NCBI RefSeq assembly: GCF_023023025.1
Contig: NZ_CP095481.1
Span: 5,283,001 to 5,347,000 of the forward strand
Length of the DNA stretch: 64,000 bases
From: Amycolatopsis sp. WQ 127309
Lineage (GTDB): Bacteria > Actinomycetota > Actinomycetes > Mycobacteriales > Pseudonocardiaceae
Reading direction: 5' to 3'
Shown here: positions 18,286-27,961 of the stretch, in pieces
Position numbering within the stretch: position 1 is the stretch's first letter
Layout: each line of letters opens with the position of its first letter
Notes under the pieces: model-generated
Told to the model about the DNA's origin: nothing
What the model saw: the letters and a program-made list of their open reading frames with translations, nothing else
Databases searched by the model: none
Position numbers and translations under genes: made by a program

Positions 18286-19212
18286 GTGACCAGCCCCGCC
18301 GCCCCGCCCCCGATCCGCCCGGTCGCGGTGGTCGGGCCGACGGCCACCGGCAAGACGGCGCTGGCCGTGGAACTGGCGCTGAAGCTCGGCGGGGAGGTCG
18401 TCAACGCCGACGCCCTGCAGCTCTACCACGGCATGGACATCGGCACCGCGAAAGCCACTGAGCAGGAACGTCGTGGTGTTCCGCACCACCTGCTCGACGT
18501 GCTGGACGTGACCGAGACGGCGTCCGTCGCGGCCTACCAGCGCGACGCGCGCGCCGCGGTCGAACGGCTCCTGGCCGCGGGCCGGGTGCCGGTGCTGACC
18601 GGCGGGTCCGGGCTCTACGTCCAGGCGGTGCTCGACGACCTGCGCTTCCCGGGCACCGACCCGGCCGTGCGCGCGCGGCTCGACGCGGAGGCGGCCGAAC
18701 TGGGCACGCCGACCCTCTACACCCGGTTGGGTGAACGCGATCCGGTCGCCGCGGCCGCGATCCTGCCGACCAACACCCGCCGGATCGTGCGCGCGCTGGA
18801 AGTCATCGAGATCACCGGGGAGCCGTTCTCCGCGAACCTGCCGAAGCCGGGGCCGGCCCGCTACGGCACGGTCGTGATCGGCGTCGACCGCGCGCCCGAG
18901 GAGCTCGACGAGCGCGTGAACGAGCGCGTCCGCCTGATGTTCGAGGCCGGTCTCGTCGACGAGGTCCGCGAGTTGCTGGAGCGTGGCCTGCGCGACGGGA
19001 AGACGGCGTCGCGCGCGCTCGGCTACCAGCAGGTGATCACCGAGCTGGACGGCGAGGGCGACTTCGCGGCCGCCGCCGCGGCGACGGCGCAGGCCACCCG
19101 GCGCTTCGTCCGGAAGCAACGGTCCTGGTTCCGGCGCGACCAGCGGATCCACTGGTTCGACGGCGCCGAAGCCGGGCTGGCCGCACGCGTCCTGGATACC
19201 CTGGCCCGGTAA
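18286..19212 (+). CDS. miaA: tRNA dimethylallyltransferase MiaA
   Basis: 308 residues from GTG 18286. P-loop GPTATGKT at residues 17-24, then [18 protein letters not shown], the substrate-binding DSxQxY-type motif in which the usual serine is alanine, as in several actinobacterial enzymes. Further family motifs are [26 protein letters not shown] and RQ-like [13 protein letters not shown]. The enzyme adds the dimethylallyl group to N6 of A37, giving the substrate of MiaB. A TATCGT hexamer at 18272-18277 ends 8 nt before GTG, so the mRNA may be nearly leaderless. dapF follows after 10 nt, so the two genes are probably co-transcribed. Confidence 0.97.
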   Translation: MTSPAAPPPIRPVAVVGPTATGKTALAVELALKLGGEVVNADALQLYHGMDIGTAKATEQERRGVPHHLLDVLDVTETASVAAYQRDARAAVERLLAAGRVPVLTGGSGLYVQAVLDDLRFPGTDPAVRARLDAEAAELGTPTLYTRLGERDPVAAAAILPTNTRRIVRALEVIEITGEPFSANLPKPGPARYGTVVIGVDRAPEELDERVNERVRLMFEAGLVDEVRELLERGLRDGKTASRALGYQQVITELDGEGDFAAAAAATAQATRRFVRKQRSWFRRDQRIHWFDGAEAGLAARVLDTLAR

Positions 19213-19222
19213 CCTTGCCCCC

Positions 19223-20053
19223 ATGGGCGGAATCGAGTTCCTCAAGGGGCACGGCACGCAGAACGACTTCGTGCTGCTCCCCGACGCGGCGGGCCGCCTC
19301 GAGCTGACCGAGGCCCGGATCGCCGCGTTGTGCGACCGCCACCGCGGCCTCGGGGCCGACGGCGTGCTCCGCATCGTCCGGGCCGACGCGCTCGAAATCG
19401 CCTCCGAAGGCGAGTGGTTCATGGACTACCGCAACGCGGACGGCTCGATCGCGGAGATGTGCGGCAACGGCGTGCGCGTCTTCGCCCGCTACCTCGTGGA
19501 TGCCGGGCTCGTGACCGAGGGCGAGTTCGTCGTCGGCACCCGCGCGGGCGACCGCCCGGTGGTGGTGCACCCGGACCGCACGGTGACCGTCGGGATGGGC
19601 CCGGCGACGATCACCGGCACGTCGGTCACCGTGGTCGCGGGCCGGCCGTTCTCCGGCGTGGCCGTCGACGTCGGCAACCCGCACCTGGTCACGGTGCTCG
19701 ACGACACCGACGTCCGGGACCTGGACCTGCGCGACCAGCCCGACTTCGACCACGACGTCTTCCCGAACGGCGTGAACCTCGAGTTCGTCAACCGCCTCGG
19801 CGAGGGCGCGCTGCGGATGCGCGTCCACGAGCGCGGGGTGGGGGAGACGCGCGCCTGCGGCACGGGCACGGTCGCCGCGGTGGCCGCGGCCTTCCACCTG
19901 GCGGGCACCGACACCGGAGCGTCCACAGTGGACATCCCGGGCGGCCGGGTGGACGTGACGGTGTCCCGCGGCGCGTCGACGCTGTCGGGCCCGGCGGAGA
20001 TCGTGGCCCGCGGCGAGATCGACGACGCCTGGTGGACCGCCGCCGGTTCCTGA
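19223..20053 (+). CDS. dapF: diaminopimelate epimerase DapF
   Basis: 276 residues. The two catalytic cysteines are in clear context: C80 in AEMCGNGVR and C212 in TRACGTGT. N-terminal [10 protein letters not shown] and mid-protein VGNPHLV are further signatures. It converts LL- to meso-diaminopimelate for lysine and peptidoglycan synthesis, PLP-independently, in the cytosol. It lies 10 nt after miaA, an arrangement shared with mycobacteria. Confidence 0.97.
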   Translation: MGGIEFLKGHGTQNDFVLLPDAAGRLELTEARIAALCDRHRGLGADGVLRIVRADALEIASEGEWFMDYRNADGSIAEMCGNGVRVFARYLVDAGLVTEGEFVVGTRAGDRPVVVHPDRTVTVGMGPATITGTSVTVVAGRPFSGVAVDVGNPHLVTVLDDTDVRDLDLRDQPDFDHDVFPNGVNLEFVNRLGEGALRMRVHERGVGETRACGTGTVAAVAAAFHLAGTDTGASTVDIPGGRVDVTVSRGASTLSGPAEIVARGEIDDAWWTAAGS

Positions 20054-20110
20054 CGGCGGCGATCTGCCGCGACAGAGGCGGAAACAGGCATCCGTAACAA
20101 ACGCCCGAAC

Positions 20111-20464
20111 GTGAACGACCTTGGGTCCGCAATCAGGACTTCGTCGTATTCGTGTGAGGGTAGGTGTCCGGATGGATACTCGCCGCACGATGTGCGGCGC
20201 ACGCAAGAAATCGTCGACACGGCCTTCGGAGGTGCCTGGGCAATGCTGTGGACCGCGGCATCCGGCCCAGGCAGCATCAACAAGCGCCGGCGGGGTAAAG
20301 ATCGCGGTATCACGATGTCCATCGACATCGAGGCGCATCCCGGTGGTGGTTCGCAAGTGGAAATGTGGGCGTCCCAAACCAACGTCTACTTCGGGCTGTT
20401 CGTCAATTTCTCGGGCGCGGTCAACAGTCGTAAGAAGGCGATTTCGCGCCTTCTCGCGAGTTGA
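20111..20464 (+). CDS. small hypothetical protein
   Basis: 117 residues from GTG 20111, or 73 residues from ATG 20243, which has GGAGG 11 nt upstream. The better-looking coding part is the C-terminal half: a basic stretch NKRRRGKDRG, then SQVEMWASQTNVYFGLFVNFSG and a basic tail SRKKAISRLL. No signal peptide or known motif is present. It is slightly less GC-biased than its neighbours. It precedes, on the same strand, a cysteine-rich microprotein with a 54-nt gap, so the two may be a small operon. Function unknown. Confidence 0.5.
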   Translation: MNDLGSAIRTSSYSCEGRCPDGYSPHDVRRTQEIVDTAFGGAWAMLWTAASGPGSINKRRRGKDRGITMSIDIEAHPGGGSQVEMWASQTNVYFGLFVNFSGAVNSRKKAISRLLAS

Positions 20465-20518
20465 GCCAAGAGGCGAATACGCGATTGTCACCCGCTGATC
20501 GACGAGAGGACACGTGAG

Positions 20519-20695
20519 ATGCCCGGCTACGACCCCCAGTGCGGCAACTGTCATCGCTGCTCGAAGTGCCGCGGTGACGGCACCGTGATGGTCAGGAAGT
20601 ACGACAGGGACAAGCACTACGACATCCGCGAGACCTGTCCGACGTGCAACGGCGTCGGCGGTTACGTCGGCGTCGGTGAGCATCGGCACAACTGA
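20519..20695 (+). CDS. DnaJ-like zinc-finger microprotein
   Basis: 58 residues from ATG 20519, with GAGAGGA upstream. It contains CGNCHRC near the N-terminus and two CxxCxGxG-type knuckles, CSKCRGDG and CPTCNGVG, separated by a charged spacer (VRKYDRDKHYDIRET). Two CxxCxGxG repeats are the hallmark of the DnaJ cysteine-rich domain, which binds zinc and unfolded or disulfide substrates. There is no J-domain. It follows the small hypothetical gene in the same direction and is convergent with valS. A free-standing zinc knuckle that assists or regulates its neighbour is inference. Confidence 0.7.
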   Translation: MPGYDPQCGNCHRCSKCRGDGTVMVRKYDRDKHYDIRETCPTCNGVGGYVGVGEHRHN

Positions 20696-20752
20696 CGAAC
20701 CAGTGCGGGCCGCGTCGGTGGGGGTGCTACCGCCGCCGACGCGGCCCCGGCG

Positions 20753-23269
20753 TCAGCCGACGGTCACGTCCAGCGCCAGCTCACCGTCGCGCGTCGTGAC
20801 GTCGGCGATCGCGCCCGCCAGCCGGATGTCCGGCTCGATGCGCGCGAACCGCTCCAGCACGTCGGCCGGCCCGGTCACCGTCAGGGTTTCCACCGCCGTG
20901 CGCATCGAGACCTTCGCGTCCGTCTTCGCCCGGCGCACCGCCGCGATCACCTCGCCCGCCAGCGTCAGCAGGGCGGGATCACCGTCGACCGCCGCAGCGA
21001 CCGGCCACGGCGCCCGGTGCACCGAGCCCGGCTGCCACCACGACCACACCTCCTCGGCCGCGAACGGCAGGAACGGCGCCAGCAGCCGCAGCACCGCCGA
21101 CAACGCCGTGACCAGCGCCGCCTGGGCCGACGCAGCTCCCGAAGCGCCACTGTCGCCGTACGCGCGGCCCTTCACCAGCTCGACGTAGTCGTCGCAGAAC
21201 GTCCAGAAGAACGTCTCGGTCACCTGCAGCGCCCGCGCGTAGTCCAGCGCCTCCAGCGCCGCCGTCGCCTGCTCGACGACGGCGGCCAGCGAAGCCAGCA
21301 GGGCCCGGTCCAGCGGTTCGGTGGCCGACGCGTCCGGCGACGGCACGCCGAGGCCGAGCACGAACCGGCTGGCGTTGAGCAGCTTCGTCGCCAGGCGCCG
21401 GCCGACCTTCATCTGGCCTTCGTCCACCGCCGTGTCGACGCCGGGGCGCGCGCTCGCCGCCCAGTACCGCACCGCGTCCGAGCCGAACCGCTCCAGCAGG
21501 TCCACCGGCGTCGTCACGTTGCCCTTGGACTTCGACATCTTCTTGCGGTCCGGGTCGAGCACCCAGCCGGCGATCGACGCCGCCCGCCACGGCAGCACGC
21601 CGTGCTCCAGTTCCGCGCGCACCGCCGTCGAGAACAGCCAGGTGCGGATGATCTCGTGCGCCTGCGGCCGCAGGTCCATCGGGAAGACCCGCTCGAACAG
21701 GTCGTCGTCGAGGCTCCAGCGGCCGACGATCTGCGGGGTCAGCGACGACGTCGCCCACGTGTCCATCACGTCGGCCTCGGCGACGAAACCACCCGGCACG
21801 CCCCGCTGGTCCTCGGTGAAGCCGGGCGGGACGTCGCTGCTCGGGTCCACCGGCAAGGACTCCGGCAGCAGGTGCGCGTCGTAGTCCGGCTCGCCGTGCG
21901 CGTCGAGCCGGTACCACAACGGGATCGGCACGCCGAAGAACCGCTGACGGCTGACCAGCCAATCACCGGCGAGGTTCGCCACCCACGACGAGTAGCGCAC
22001 CTTCATGTGCTTCGGCACCCAGGTGAGTTCTTCGCCCCGGGCCAGCATCTTCTCGCGGAACGCCGGGTCGTTGCCGCCGTTGCGCAGGTACCACTGCCGG
22101 CTGGCGACGATCTCCAGCGGCTTGTCGCCCTTCTCGTAGAACTTCACCGAGTGCGTGATCGGCCGCGGTTCGCCGCGCAGGGCCCCGGCTTCGCGCAGCA
22201 GGCGGACCAGGATCTCGCGTCCCGTGTGGACGGTCTTGCCCACCAGCGGCGCATAGGCCTCCGCGGGCACGCCGTGCGGCGCGTCGGGCAGGAACCGGCC
22301 GTCACGGCCGAGCACCACGCGCGTCGCGAGGCGCAGTTCGCGCCACCACGTGACGTCCGTGGTGTCGCCGAAGGTGCACACCATCGCGATGCCGCGGCCC
22401 TTCTCCGGGTCGGCCAGGTGGTGCGCCACCACGGGCACCTCGACGCCGAACACCGGCGTCGCCACGGTGGTCCCGAAGAGCGGTTTGAAGCGTTCGTCGT
22501 CCGGGTGCGCCACCAGCGCGACGCACGCGGGCAGCAGCTCGGGCCGGGTCGTCGCGATGACGACGTCGGACCCGTCGGGCGCGGTGAACGCGAGGTCGTG
22601 GAACGCGCCGGGGCGTTCGCGGTCCTCCAGCTCGGCCTGGGCGACGGCGGTGCGGAACGTGACGTCCCACAGCGTCGGCGCTTCGGCCTGGTAGGCCTCG
22701 CCGCGGGCGAGGTTGCGCAGGAACGCGCGCTGCGAGATCAGCCGCGAGTCGTGCCCGATCGTCTGGTAGGTCATCGTCCAGTCGACGGACAGCCCGAGCT
22801 GCCGCCAGAGCGCTTCGAAGACCTTTTCGTCGGTCACCGTCAGGGATTCGCACAGCTCGACGAAGTTCCGCCGCGAGATCGAGATGGTGTTCTTTGCTGG
22901 CTTCTCCGGCGCTTCGAAGCCCGGGTCGTAGGGCAGCGATGGGTCGCAGCGGACGCCGAAGTGGTTCTGCACCCGGCGTTCGGTCGGCAGGCCGTTGTCG
23001 TCCCAGCCCATCGGGTAGAAGACCTCGAACCCGCGCATCCGCTTGAACCGCGCGAGGACGTCGGTGTGGGTGTAGGAGAAGACGTGCCCGATGTGCAGCG
23101 ACCCGCTGACCGTCGGCGGCGGGGTGTCGATCGAGTAGATCTCGTCGCGGGTTTTGGTGCGGTCGAACCGGTAGGCGCCCGTGGACTCCCATACGGGTAC
23201 CCACTTGGCCTCCAGACCGTCGACACCGACCTTGTCCGGAACCTGTGGGCGCTCGAGGGGAGTGTTCAT
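20753..23269 (-). CDS. valS: valyl-tRNA synthetase, archaeal-type
   Basis: 838 residues. Class Ia motifs: [10 protein letters not shown] (HIGH, about residues 57-66) and KKMSKSKGN (KMSKS, about residue 577). The CP1 editing domain contains [14 protein letters not shown] with the usual Thr-rich strand. The sequence [14 protein letters not shown] after HIGH, and the lack of a long C-terminal coiled coil, resemble the archaeal/alternative ValRS lineage rather than the common bacterial enzyme of about 870-950 residues. It charges tRNA-Val. MFS and valS genes lie 9 nt apart on the same strand. Confidence 0.93.
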   Translation of the reverse strand: MNTPLERPQVPDKVGVDGLEAKWVPVWESTGAYRFDRTKTRDEIYSIDTPPPTVSGSLHIGHVFSYTHTDVLARFKRMRGFEVFYPMGWDDNGLPTERRVQNHFGVRCDPSLPYDPGFEAPEKPAKNTISISRRNFVELCESLTVTDEKVFEALWRQLGLSVDWTMTYQTIGHDSRLISQRAFLRNLARGEAYQAEAPTLWDVTFRTAVAQAELEDRERPGAFHDLAFTAPDGSDVVIATTRPELLPACVALVAHPDDERFKPLFGTTVATPVFGVEVPVVAHHLADPEKGRGIAMVCTFGDTTDVTWWRELRLATRVVLGRDGRFLPDAPHGVPAEAYAPLVGKTVHTGREILVRLLREAGALRGEPRPITHSVKFYEKGDKPLEIVASRQWYLRNGGNDPAFREKMLARGEELTWVPKHMKVRYSSWVANLAGDWLVSRQRFFGVPIPLWYRLDAHGEPDYDAHLLPESLPVDPSSDVPPGFTEDQRGVPGGFVAEADVMDTWATSSLTPQIVGRWSLDDDLFERVFPMDLRPQAHEIIRTWLFSTAVRAELEHGVLPWRAASIAGWVLDPDRKKMSKSKGNVTTPVDLLERFGSDAVRYWAASARPGVDTAVDEGQMKVGRRLATKLLNASRFVLGLGVPSPDASATEPLDRALLASLAAVVEQATAALEALDYARALQVTETFFWTFCDDYVELVKGRAYGDSGASGAASAQAALVTALSAVLRLLAPFLPFAAEEVWSWWQPGSVHRAPWPVAAAVDGDPALLTLAGEVIAAVRRAKTDAKVSMRTAVETLTVTGPADVLERFARIEPDIRLAGAIADVTTRDGELALDVTVG

Positions 23270-23278
23270 GAAGCAACT

Positions 23279-24532
23279 CTAGGCGGCGCCGGAACCCGTT
23301 TTCGCCGTGGTCGGCAGATCGCGCATGTGCCGCAGCGGGGAGAAGACCACCCACAGCACCGCGGCCACTTCGCCGGCCACGCCCACCCACGTCGCGCCGC
23401 GCAGCCCGAGTCCCTCGCCGAGCGCGCCGCCCAGCAGTCCGCCCAGCGGGATCACGCCCCAGACGACGAACCGCACGCTCGCGTTCATCCGGCCGAGCAG
23501 CCGGTCCGGGCAGATCGCCTGCCGGTAGGACACCTGCGCGACGTTGTAGATGATGATCCCGAACCCGCCGATCGCCGCGCCGAGCCCGGCGAGCCCGAGC
23601 CGCCAGTCCGGCCCGGCGAAGGGGAACAGGAGGTTGGCCGGCATGGTGAACAGCGGGACCAGCCAGATCGCCCGCGCCTGGCCGATCCGCCGGGTCACCG
23701 CGCCCGAGCAGACCGCGCCGAGGATCCCGCCGGCGCCGCCGACCGCCAGGAGCACGCCGACCGCGGCCGGCGCCAGCCCGACGGTCCGCGTCAGGAACAG
23801 CACCTGCACGGCGCTGAACGCGCCGTGGAAGAAGTTCGCCGTCGCCGTGGTCGCCACCATCGCCCGCAACGGCTTGTCGGAGAACACGAACCGCAGCCCT
23901 TCGGCGATCTGCGGGAGCAGCCGGGTGTGGCCGCGGGGTTCCGGCTCGGGTTCTCGCGTGCGGATGCGCAGCAGGCACAGCGCCGACGTGAGGTAGCCGA
24001 AGCCGGTGATCAGCACGGTGTTCGCGGCGCTGACCAGCTGGACCAGCACACCCGCGCCGCTCGGACCGGCGATCTGCGCGACCGACTGGACGGCCTGCAG
24101 CTTGGCGTTGCCCTCCAGGAGGTGCTCCCGGCCGACGAGCGACGGCAGGTACGACTGGTAGGCGATGTCGAAGAACAGCGTCGCGATGCCCACGAGCAGC
24201 ACGACGACCAGCAGCTGCGCGAGCGTCAGCACCCCGCCCCACCAGGCGAGCGGCACGCTGAGCAACAGGGCGAAGCGGGTGAAGTCGGCCGTGAGCATGA
24301 CGCGGCGGCGCCGCAGCCGGTCGACCCACACGCCGGCGGGCAGCCCGAGCAGCAGGAACGCGAGCGTCTCGGCCGCGGTGAGCAGACCCATCTCGAACGG
24401 CGTCGCGGCCAGCGTCACGGCCGCGAGCAGCGGGATGGCCGTGTTGCCGACGAAGGTGCCGAACTGGCTGGCCGTGTCGCCGGCCCACAGTCTCCTGAAG
24501 TCGGCGTGGAAGAAGAGTGACCCCCTGGACAT
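23279..24532 (-). CDS. MFS exporter (EntS/MFS_3-like)
   Basis: 417 residues with about 11-12 hydrophobic helices. N-terminal FRRLWAGDTASQFGTFVGNTAIPLLA is typical of the MFS_3 group, and the loop 2-3 motif GVWVDRLRRRR matches the MFS signature region. Members export siderophores, macrolides or other small molecules. The gene is divergent from an ArsR-like regulator at 24596, and the 63-bp gap carries an inverted repeat, so drug- or ligand-induced export is the likely scheme. Substrate unknown. Confidence 0.88.
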   Translation of the reverse strand: MSRGSLFFHADFRRLWAGDTASQFGTFVGNTAIPLLAAVTLAATPFEMGLLTAAETLAFLLLGLPAGVWVDRLRRRRVMLTADFTRFALLLSVPLAWWGGVLTLAQLLVVVLLVGIATLFFDIAYQSYLPSLVGREHLLEGNAKLQAVQSVAQIAGPSGAGVLVQLVSAANTVLITGFGYLTSALCLLRIRTREPEPEPRGHTRLLPQIAEGLRFVFSDKPLRAMVATTATANFFHGAFSAVQVLFLTRTVGLAPAAVGVLLAVGGAGGILGAVCSGAVTRRIGQARAIWLVPLFTMPANLLFPFAGPDWRLGLAGLGAAIGGFGIIIYNVAQVSYRQAICPDRLLGRMNASVRFVVWGVIPLGGLLGGALGEGLGLRGATWVGVAGEVAAVLWVVFSPLRHMRDLPTTAKTGSGAA

Positions 24533-24550
24533 GGTCCCGAGTGTGCCGCG

Positions 24551-24574
24551 AGTGATTGGAAAGTGTCAATCACT
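24551..24574. promoter_or_regulatory. inverted repeat between exporter and regulator genes (candidate operator)
   Basis: Arms AGTGATTG (24551-24558) and CAATCACT (24567-24574) are perfect complements across an 8-nt spacer. The site lies between the MFS start at 24532 and the regulator GTG at 24596. A TAAGCT hexamer (24582-24587) that could be the regulator -10 lies just downstream. Confidence 0.65.
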
Positions 24575-24595
24575 GTTCGCTCTAAGCTGTGTGCC

Positions 24596-25099
24596 GTGCC
24601 CTCTGGGAAACGACGTACCGCGACCGAAGCCGAGGCCGCCGCGCTGGCGTCCGGAATACGGCTGCGCATCATCCGGTTGACCTTCTCGGACGCCCTGACG
24701 AACAAGGAGCTCGCCGAGCGGCTCGGCCGCGACCCGGCGACGACCCTGCACCACGTGCGCAAGCTCGTGGAAACCGGCTTCCTGGCGGCGCAGCCGCCGC
24801 GGCGCGGCACCCGGGGCGCCAGGGAAATTCCCTACCTCTCCACCGGACTTTCGTGGACACTCGACTCATGCGGTGATCGGGGCGTTGAAGAGGCGGTGCT
24901 CGAGGCCTACCTGGCCGAGATCGCCGAAACCGGGTTCGAGGGCGTGCACCAGTCACGCCTGGTCGTCCAGGTGGCCCCCGAGGAGCGCGAAGAGCTGGAC
25001 AACCGGCTGACCGCCCTCCTCGAGGAGTTTCGCGCACGACCGCGCCGTCCCGGCGCGGAACGCACCGCGATCTACCTCGCCACCTATCCGAGCAGCTGA
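24596..25099 (+). CDS. ArsR-like winged-helix regulator
   Basis: 167 residues from GTG 24596 (MPSGKRRTATEAEAAAL). The upstream in-frame GTG at 24563 lies inside the operator and is less likely. The HTH spans about residues 17-75: SGIRLRIIRLTFSDALTNKELAERLGRDPATTLHHVRKLVETGFL, here interrupted by no gap. The C-terminal part is a helical, acidic dimerisation region (LEAYLAEIAETGF, PEEREELDNRLTALLEEF). A hexamer TAAGCT ending about 8 nt before GTG suggests a near-leaderless mRNA. It probably represses itself and the divergent exporter through the palindrome at 24551. Confidence 0.85.
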   Translation: MPSGKRRTATEAEAAALASGIRLRIIRLTFSDALTNKELAERLGRDPATTLHHVRKLVETGFLAAQPPRRGTRGAREIPYLSTGLSWTLDSCGDRGVEEAVLEAYLAEIAETGFEGVHQSRLVVQVAPEEREELDNRLTALLEEFRARPRRPGAERTAIYLATYPSS

Positions 25100-25142
25100 A
25101 GAGTTCGGTTCCCGCGTCGAAACGTGGGACCATGGAGGCACG

Positions 25143-26588
25143 ATGACAGATCTGACACACACCGAAGACCACGAAGACCCGTACGACGCCGAGCTGTCCA
25201 CGGGCGAGATGGAGCTCGAGGACCGGGCGTCACTGCGCCGGGTCGCGGGGCTCTCCACCGAGCTCGACGACGTCACCGAAGTCGAGTACCGGCAACTGCG
25301 GCTCGAGCGGGTCGTGCTGGTCGGCGTGTGGACCGAGGGCACCGCCCTGCAGTCCGAGGCGTCGCTGGCCGAGCTGGCGCGCCTGGCCGAGACCGCGGGT
25401 TCGGAAGTCCTCGAAGGTCTCATCCAGCGGCGGACCAAGCCGGACCCGGCCACCTACATCGGCTCGGGCAAGGTGCGGGAAGTGCGCGACATCGTCGGGT
25501 CCACCGGCGCCGACACCGTGATCTGCGACGGCGAGCTCTCGCCGGGCCAGCTGCGGCAGCTCGAGGAGAAGGTCAAGGTCAAGGTCATCGACCGGACCGC
25601 GCTGATCCTCGACATCTTCGCCCAGCACGCCCGGTCCAAGGAGGGCAAGGCCCAGGTCGAGCTGGCCCAGCTGCAGTACCTGATCCCGCGGCTTCGCGGG
25701 TGGGGTGCCTCGCTGTCCCGGCAGGCGGGTGGCCGGGCCGGTGGCGCGAACGGCGGCGTGGGCCTGCGTGGTCCCGGTGAGACCAAGCTCGAGACCGACC
25801 GGCGGCGGATCAACAAGCGCGTGGCGAAGCTGCGCCGCGAGATCGCCGCCATGGACACCATCCGCGAGACCAAGCGCGGCCGCCGGATGGCCAACGAGGT
25901 GCCCAGCGTGGCGATCGTCGGCTACACGAACGCCGGCAAGTCGAGCCTGCTCAACGCGCTGACCGGCGCCGGGGTGCTGGTGGAGGACTCGCTGTTCGCC
26001 ACCCTCGACCCGACCACGCGGCGCACGCAGACCGCGGACGGGCGCACCTACACGCTGACCGACACCGTCGGGTTCGTGCGGCACCTGCCGCACCAGCTGG
26101 TGGACGCGTTCCGCTCGACGCTGGAAGAGGCCGCGGACGCGGACCTGCTGGTGCACGTGGTGGACGGGTCCGACCCGGCACCCGAGGAGCAGGTCAGCGC
26201 CGTGCGCGAGGTGCTCGGCGAGATCACGCGCAAGCGCAAGGAGCCGCTCCCGCCGGAGCTGCTGGTGATCAACAAGACCGACGCGTCCGACGAGGTCACC
26301 CTCGCCCGGCTGCGGCACGCGCTCTCCGGTTCAGTGCAGGTCTCGGCGCGGACCGGGGCGGGCATCGAAGCGCTCGTCGACGTGATCGCCGAACGCCTGC
26401 CGCGACCGGAGGTCACCGTCGAGGTACTGGTGCCCTACGCGCACGGCGAGCTGGTCTCGCGGGCGCACTCGGACGGCGAAGTGCTGGAAGAGGAGCACGT
26501 CGAGGAGGGCACGCGCCTGCTGGTGCGGGTCCGCCCGGATTTCGCCGCGGCTTTGCGCGAGTACGAGACCAACTCGACCAGGGCCTGA
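25143..26588 (+). CDS. hflX: GTPase HflX
   Basis: 481 residues. An N-terminal HflX domain contains TYIGSGKV and the glycine-rich loop RAGGANGGVGLRGPGETKLE with the adjoining helices. The G domain follows: P-loop GYTNAGKSS (260-268), G2 region ATLDPTTRR, DTVGF (G3), and NKTD (G4). The C-terminal ferredoxin-like part ends at YETNSTRA. HflX splits stalled or stressed 70S ribosomes using GTP. Strong SD-like GGAGG lies before the ATG at 25143. A 13-bp-arm hairpin begins 8 nt after the stop. Confidence 0.96.
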   Translation: MTDLTHTEDHEDPYDAELSTGEMELEDRASLRRVAGLSTELDDVTEVEYRQLRLERVVLVGVWTEGTALQSEASLAELARLAETAGSEVLEGLIQRRTKPDPATYIGSGKVREVRDIVGSTGADTVICDGELSPGQLRQLEEKVKVKVIDRTALILDIFAQHARSKEGKAQVELAQLQYLIPRLRGWGASLSRQAGGRAGGANGGVGLRGPGETKLETDRRRINKRVAKLRREIAAMDTIRETKRGRRMANEVPSVAIVGYTNAGKSSLLNALTGAGVLVEDSLFATLDPTTRRTQTADGRTYTLTDTVGFVRHLPHQLVDAFRSTLEEAADADLLVHVVDGSDPAPEEQVSAVREVLGEITRKRKEPLPPELLVINKTDASDEVTLARLRHALSGSVQVSARTGAGIEALVDVIAERLPRPEVTVEVLVPYAHGELVSRAHSDGEVLEEEHVEEGTRLLVRVRPDFAAALREYETNSTRA

Positions 26589-26595
26589 GACGTCT

Positions 26596-26630
26596 CCGTA
26601 GTGTGCGATCAAAGTGGTCGCACACTACGG
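26596..26630. terminator. 13-bp perfect hairpin after hflX, touching the next ribosome-binding site
   Basis: Arms 26596-26608 and 26618-26630 are exact complements with a 9-nt loop. No U run follows. The right arm ends in ACGG, which flows directly into the GGAGG Shine-Dalgarno of the gene at 26641, so the hairpin could both end hflX transcription and modulate translation of the next gene. Confidence 0.6.
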
Positions 26631-26640
26631 AGGTGGCTGG

Positions 26641-27660
26641 GTGCGCTTGGCGGTCGCGATAGCGGCGGGTTTCCTGGCTCTGCTGAGCGGACCGGTACCC
26701 GCGTCGGCGGCGGAAACGCCTCAGCCGCTGTGCACGGTGAAGGACTCGCGCCTCGGTGAGCTGTCCGGGCTCGTGTCCGACGGCGACCACCTCTACGCGA
26801 TCAACGACGGCGGCACCAAGGTCCAGGTGTTCGTGCTCGGCCGGGACTGCAAGGTGCAGAAGGTCCTCACCGACAAGACGGACCCGTTCGACGTCGAGGA
26901 CCTGGCCCGCACGCCCGACGGGCGGCTCTGGCTGTCCGACACCGGCGACAACCTGAAGGGCCGGCTGACCGTCGCGCTGCTCGAGCTGAGCCCGCAGGGC
27001 AAGCTCACGCTGCACCGGCTCACCTACCCCGACGGCCAGCACGACACCGAAGCGCTGATCATGGACAAGGCGGGGACGCCGTACCTGATCACCAAGGACG
27101 TCCTCGGCGACGCGAAGGTCTACCGGCCGTCCGGCCCGCTGGCCAGCCCCGGGCCCACGAACCTGGAGAAGGTCGGCTCGGTGAAGATCGAGACCACCGA
27201 CACGCCGGGCGGCCCGGTCGGGTCCATCGGCTCGGTGCTCGTCACCGGCGGCGCGTCCACGGCCGACGGCACCGTCGTCGCGCTGCGCACCTACACCGAC
27301 GCCTACCTCTACGCCGCACCCGACGGCGATGTCCTCGCCGCGCTGCAGCGCACCCCGGTCCGAATCCCGTTGCCGGGGGAGAAGCAGGGCGAGGCGATCG
27401 CGTTCGATCCCGACGGCACGCTGCTCTCGGGCAGCGAAGGGGTCGGCCAGCCCCTCCGCGCGGTGCGGGGCGCGGCCGCTCTGGCCGCGCAGTCCGGCGC
27501 ACCGGCGGAGGGCGAAGCCTCGACCGGCACCGGCGCGACGCCCGGTTCGGCGGGGGACGGGGCCGGGCTCCCCATCCTGCCCGCCGCGGGGATCACGCTC
27601 GCGGTGGTCGGGATCGGCTGGTTCGGGTTCGGCAAGCTGCGCCGCCGAAGCCGCCGCTAG
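26641..27660 (+). CDS. secreted, membrane-anchored beta-propeller-like protein
   Basis: 339 residues from GTG 26641. GGAGG lies 7 nt upstream, whereas the earlier in-frame GTG at 26614 lies inside the hairpin. Signal peptide RLAVAIAAGFLALL...PASAAE. The extracellular part has propeller-like blades: LGELSGLVSDGDHLYAIND, VEDLARTPDGRLWLSDTGD, HDTEALIMDKAGTPYLI, QGEAIAFDPDGTLLSG. A Gly/Ala/Thr-rich linker and a single C-terminal membrane helix (LPAAGITLAVVGIGWFGFG) with basic tail RRRSRR follow. This looks like an esterase/phytase-like propeller fixed to the outer face of the membrane. No catalytic motif is recognised. Confidence 0.75.
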   Translation: MRLAVAIAAGFLALLSGPVPASAAETPQPLCTVKDSRLGELSGLVSDGDHLYAINDGGTKVQVFVLGRDCKVQKVLTDKTDPFDVEDLARTPDGRLWLSDTGDNLKGRLTVALLELSPQGKLTLHRLTYPDGQHDTEALIMDKAGTPYLITKDVLGDAKVYRPSGPLASPGPTNLEKVGSVKIETTDTPGGPVGSIGSVLVTGGASTADGTVVALRTYTDAYLYAAPDGDVLAALQRTPVRIPLPGEKQGEAIAFDPDGTLLSGSEGVGQPLRAVRGAAALAAQSGAPAEGEASTGTGATPGSAGDGAGLPILPAAGITLAVVGIGWFGFGKLRRRSRR

Positions 27661-27961
27661 TTCTTTACGGGCCGAGCGATCGTGGGCCGGCTCTCGCGGG
27701 CTTGGCTCCCCACGGCCAAGACCACTCGATCCGGTGAACAATTCCGGGCTGTGCGAGACCCGGATCCAGGTTCGCCGCGGACCCTTCCGGCCTGTGCGAG
27801 CCTCAGCGGCAGGTAAGCCGACCGACTGAGGCGACCGAGGTGGGGGTCCGGGGGCTCGCCCCCGGGCGGGGTCTGGGGGTTGCACCCCCAGAAGACACGG
27901 GCTGGAGACGCTTGGCGAGCGCTCTCCGCGAGCAGACTCCGCCCGCGTTTCACGCCCCTCG
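27661..27961. other. intergenic region between convergent genes, with double hairpin
   Basis: 301 bp between the end of the propeller gene and the end of lexA. The only structure seen is a pair of GC-rich hairpins at 27848-27892. No coding potential supported. Confidence 0.6.
27848..27892. terminator. tandem GC-rich hairpins (bidirectional terminator or dispersed repeat)
   Basis: First hairpin: arms CCGGGGGC/GCCCCCGG (27848-27855, 27858-27865) with a 2-nt loop. Second: arms TCTGGGGG/CCCCCAGA (27872-27879, 27885-27892) with loop TTGCA. Closely similar double hairpins are common at gene ends in actinomycetes. Here they separate two convergent genes. Confidence 0.65.

Noticed and set aside
21017..24520. 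1167-codon open frame on the plus strand across valS and the MFS gene
   Set aside because: It reads antisense to two well-supported genes and has shadow composition ([12 protein letters not shown] type).
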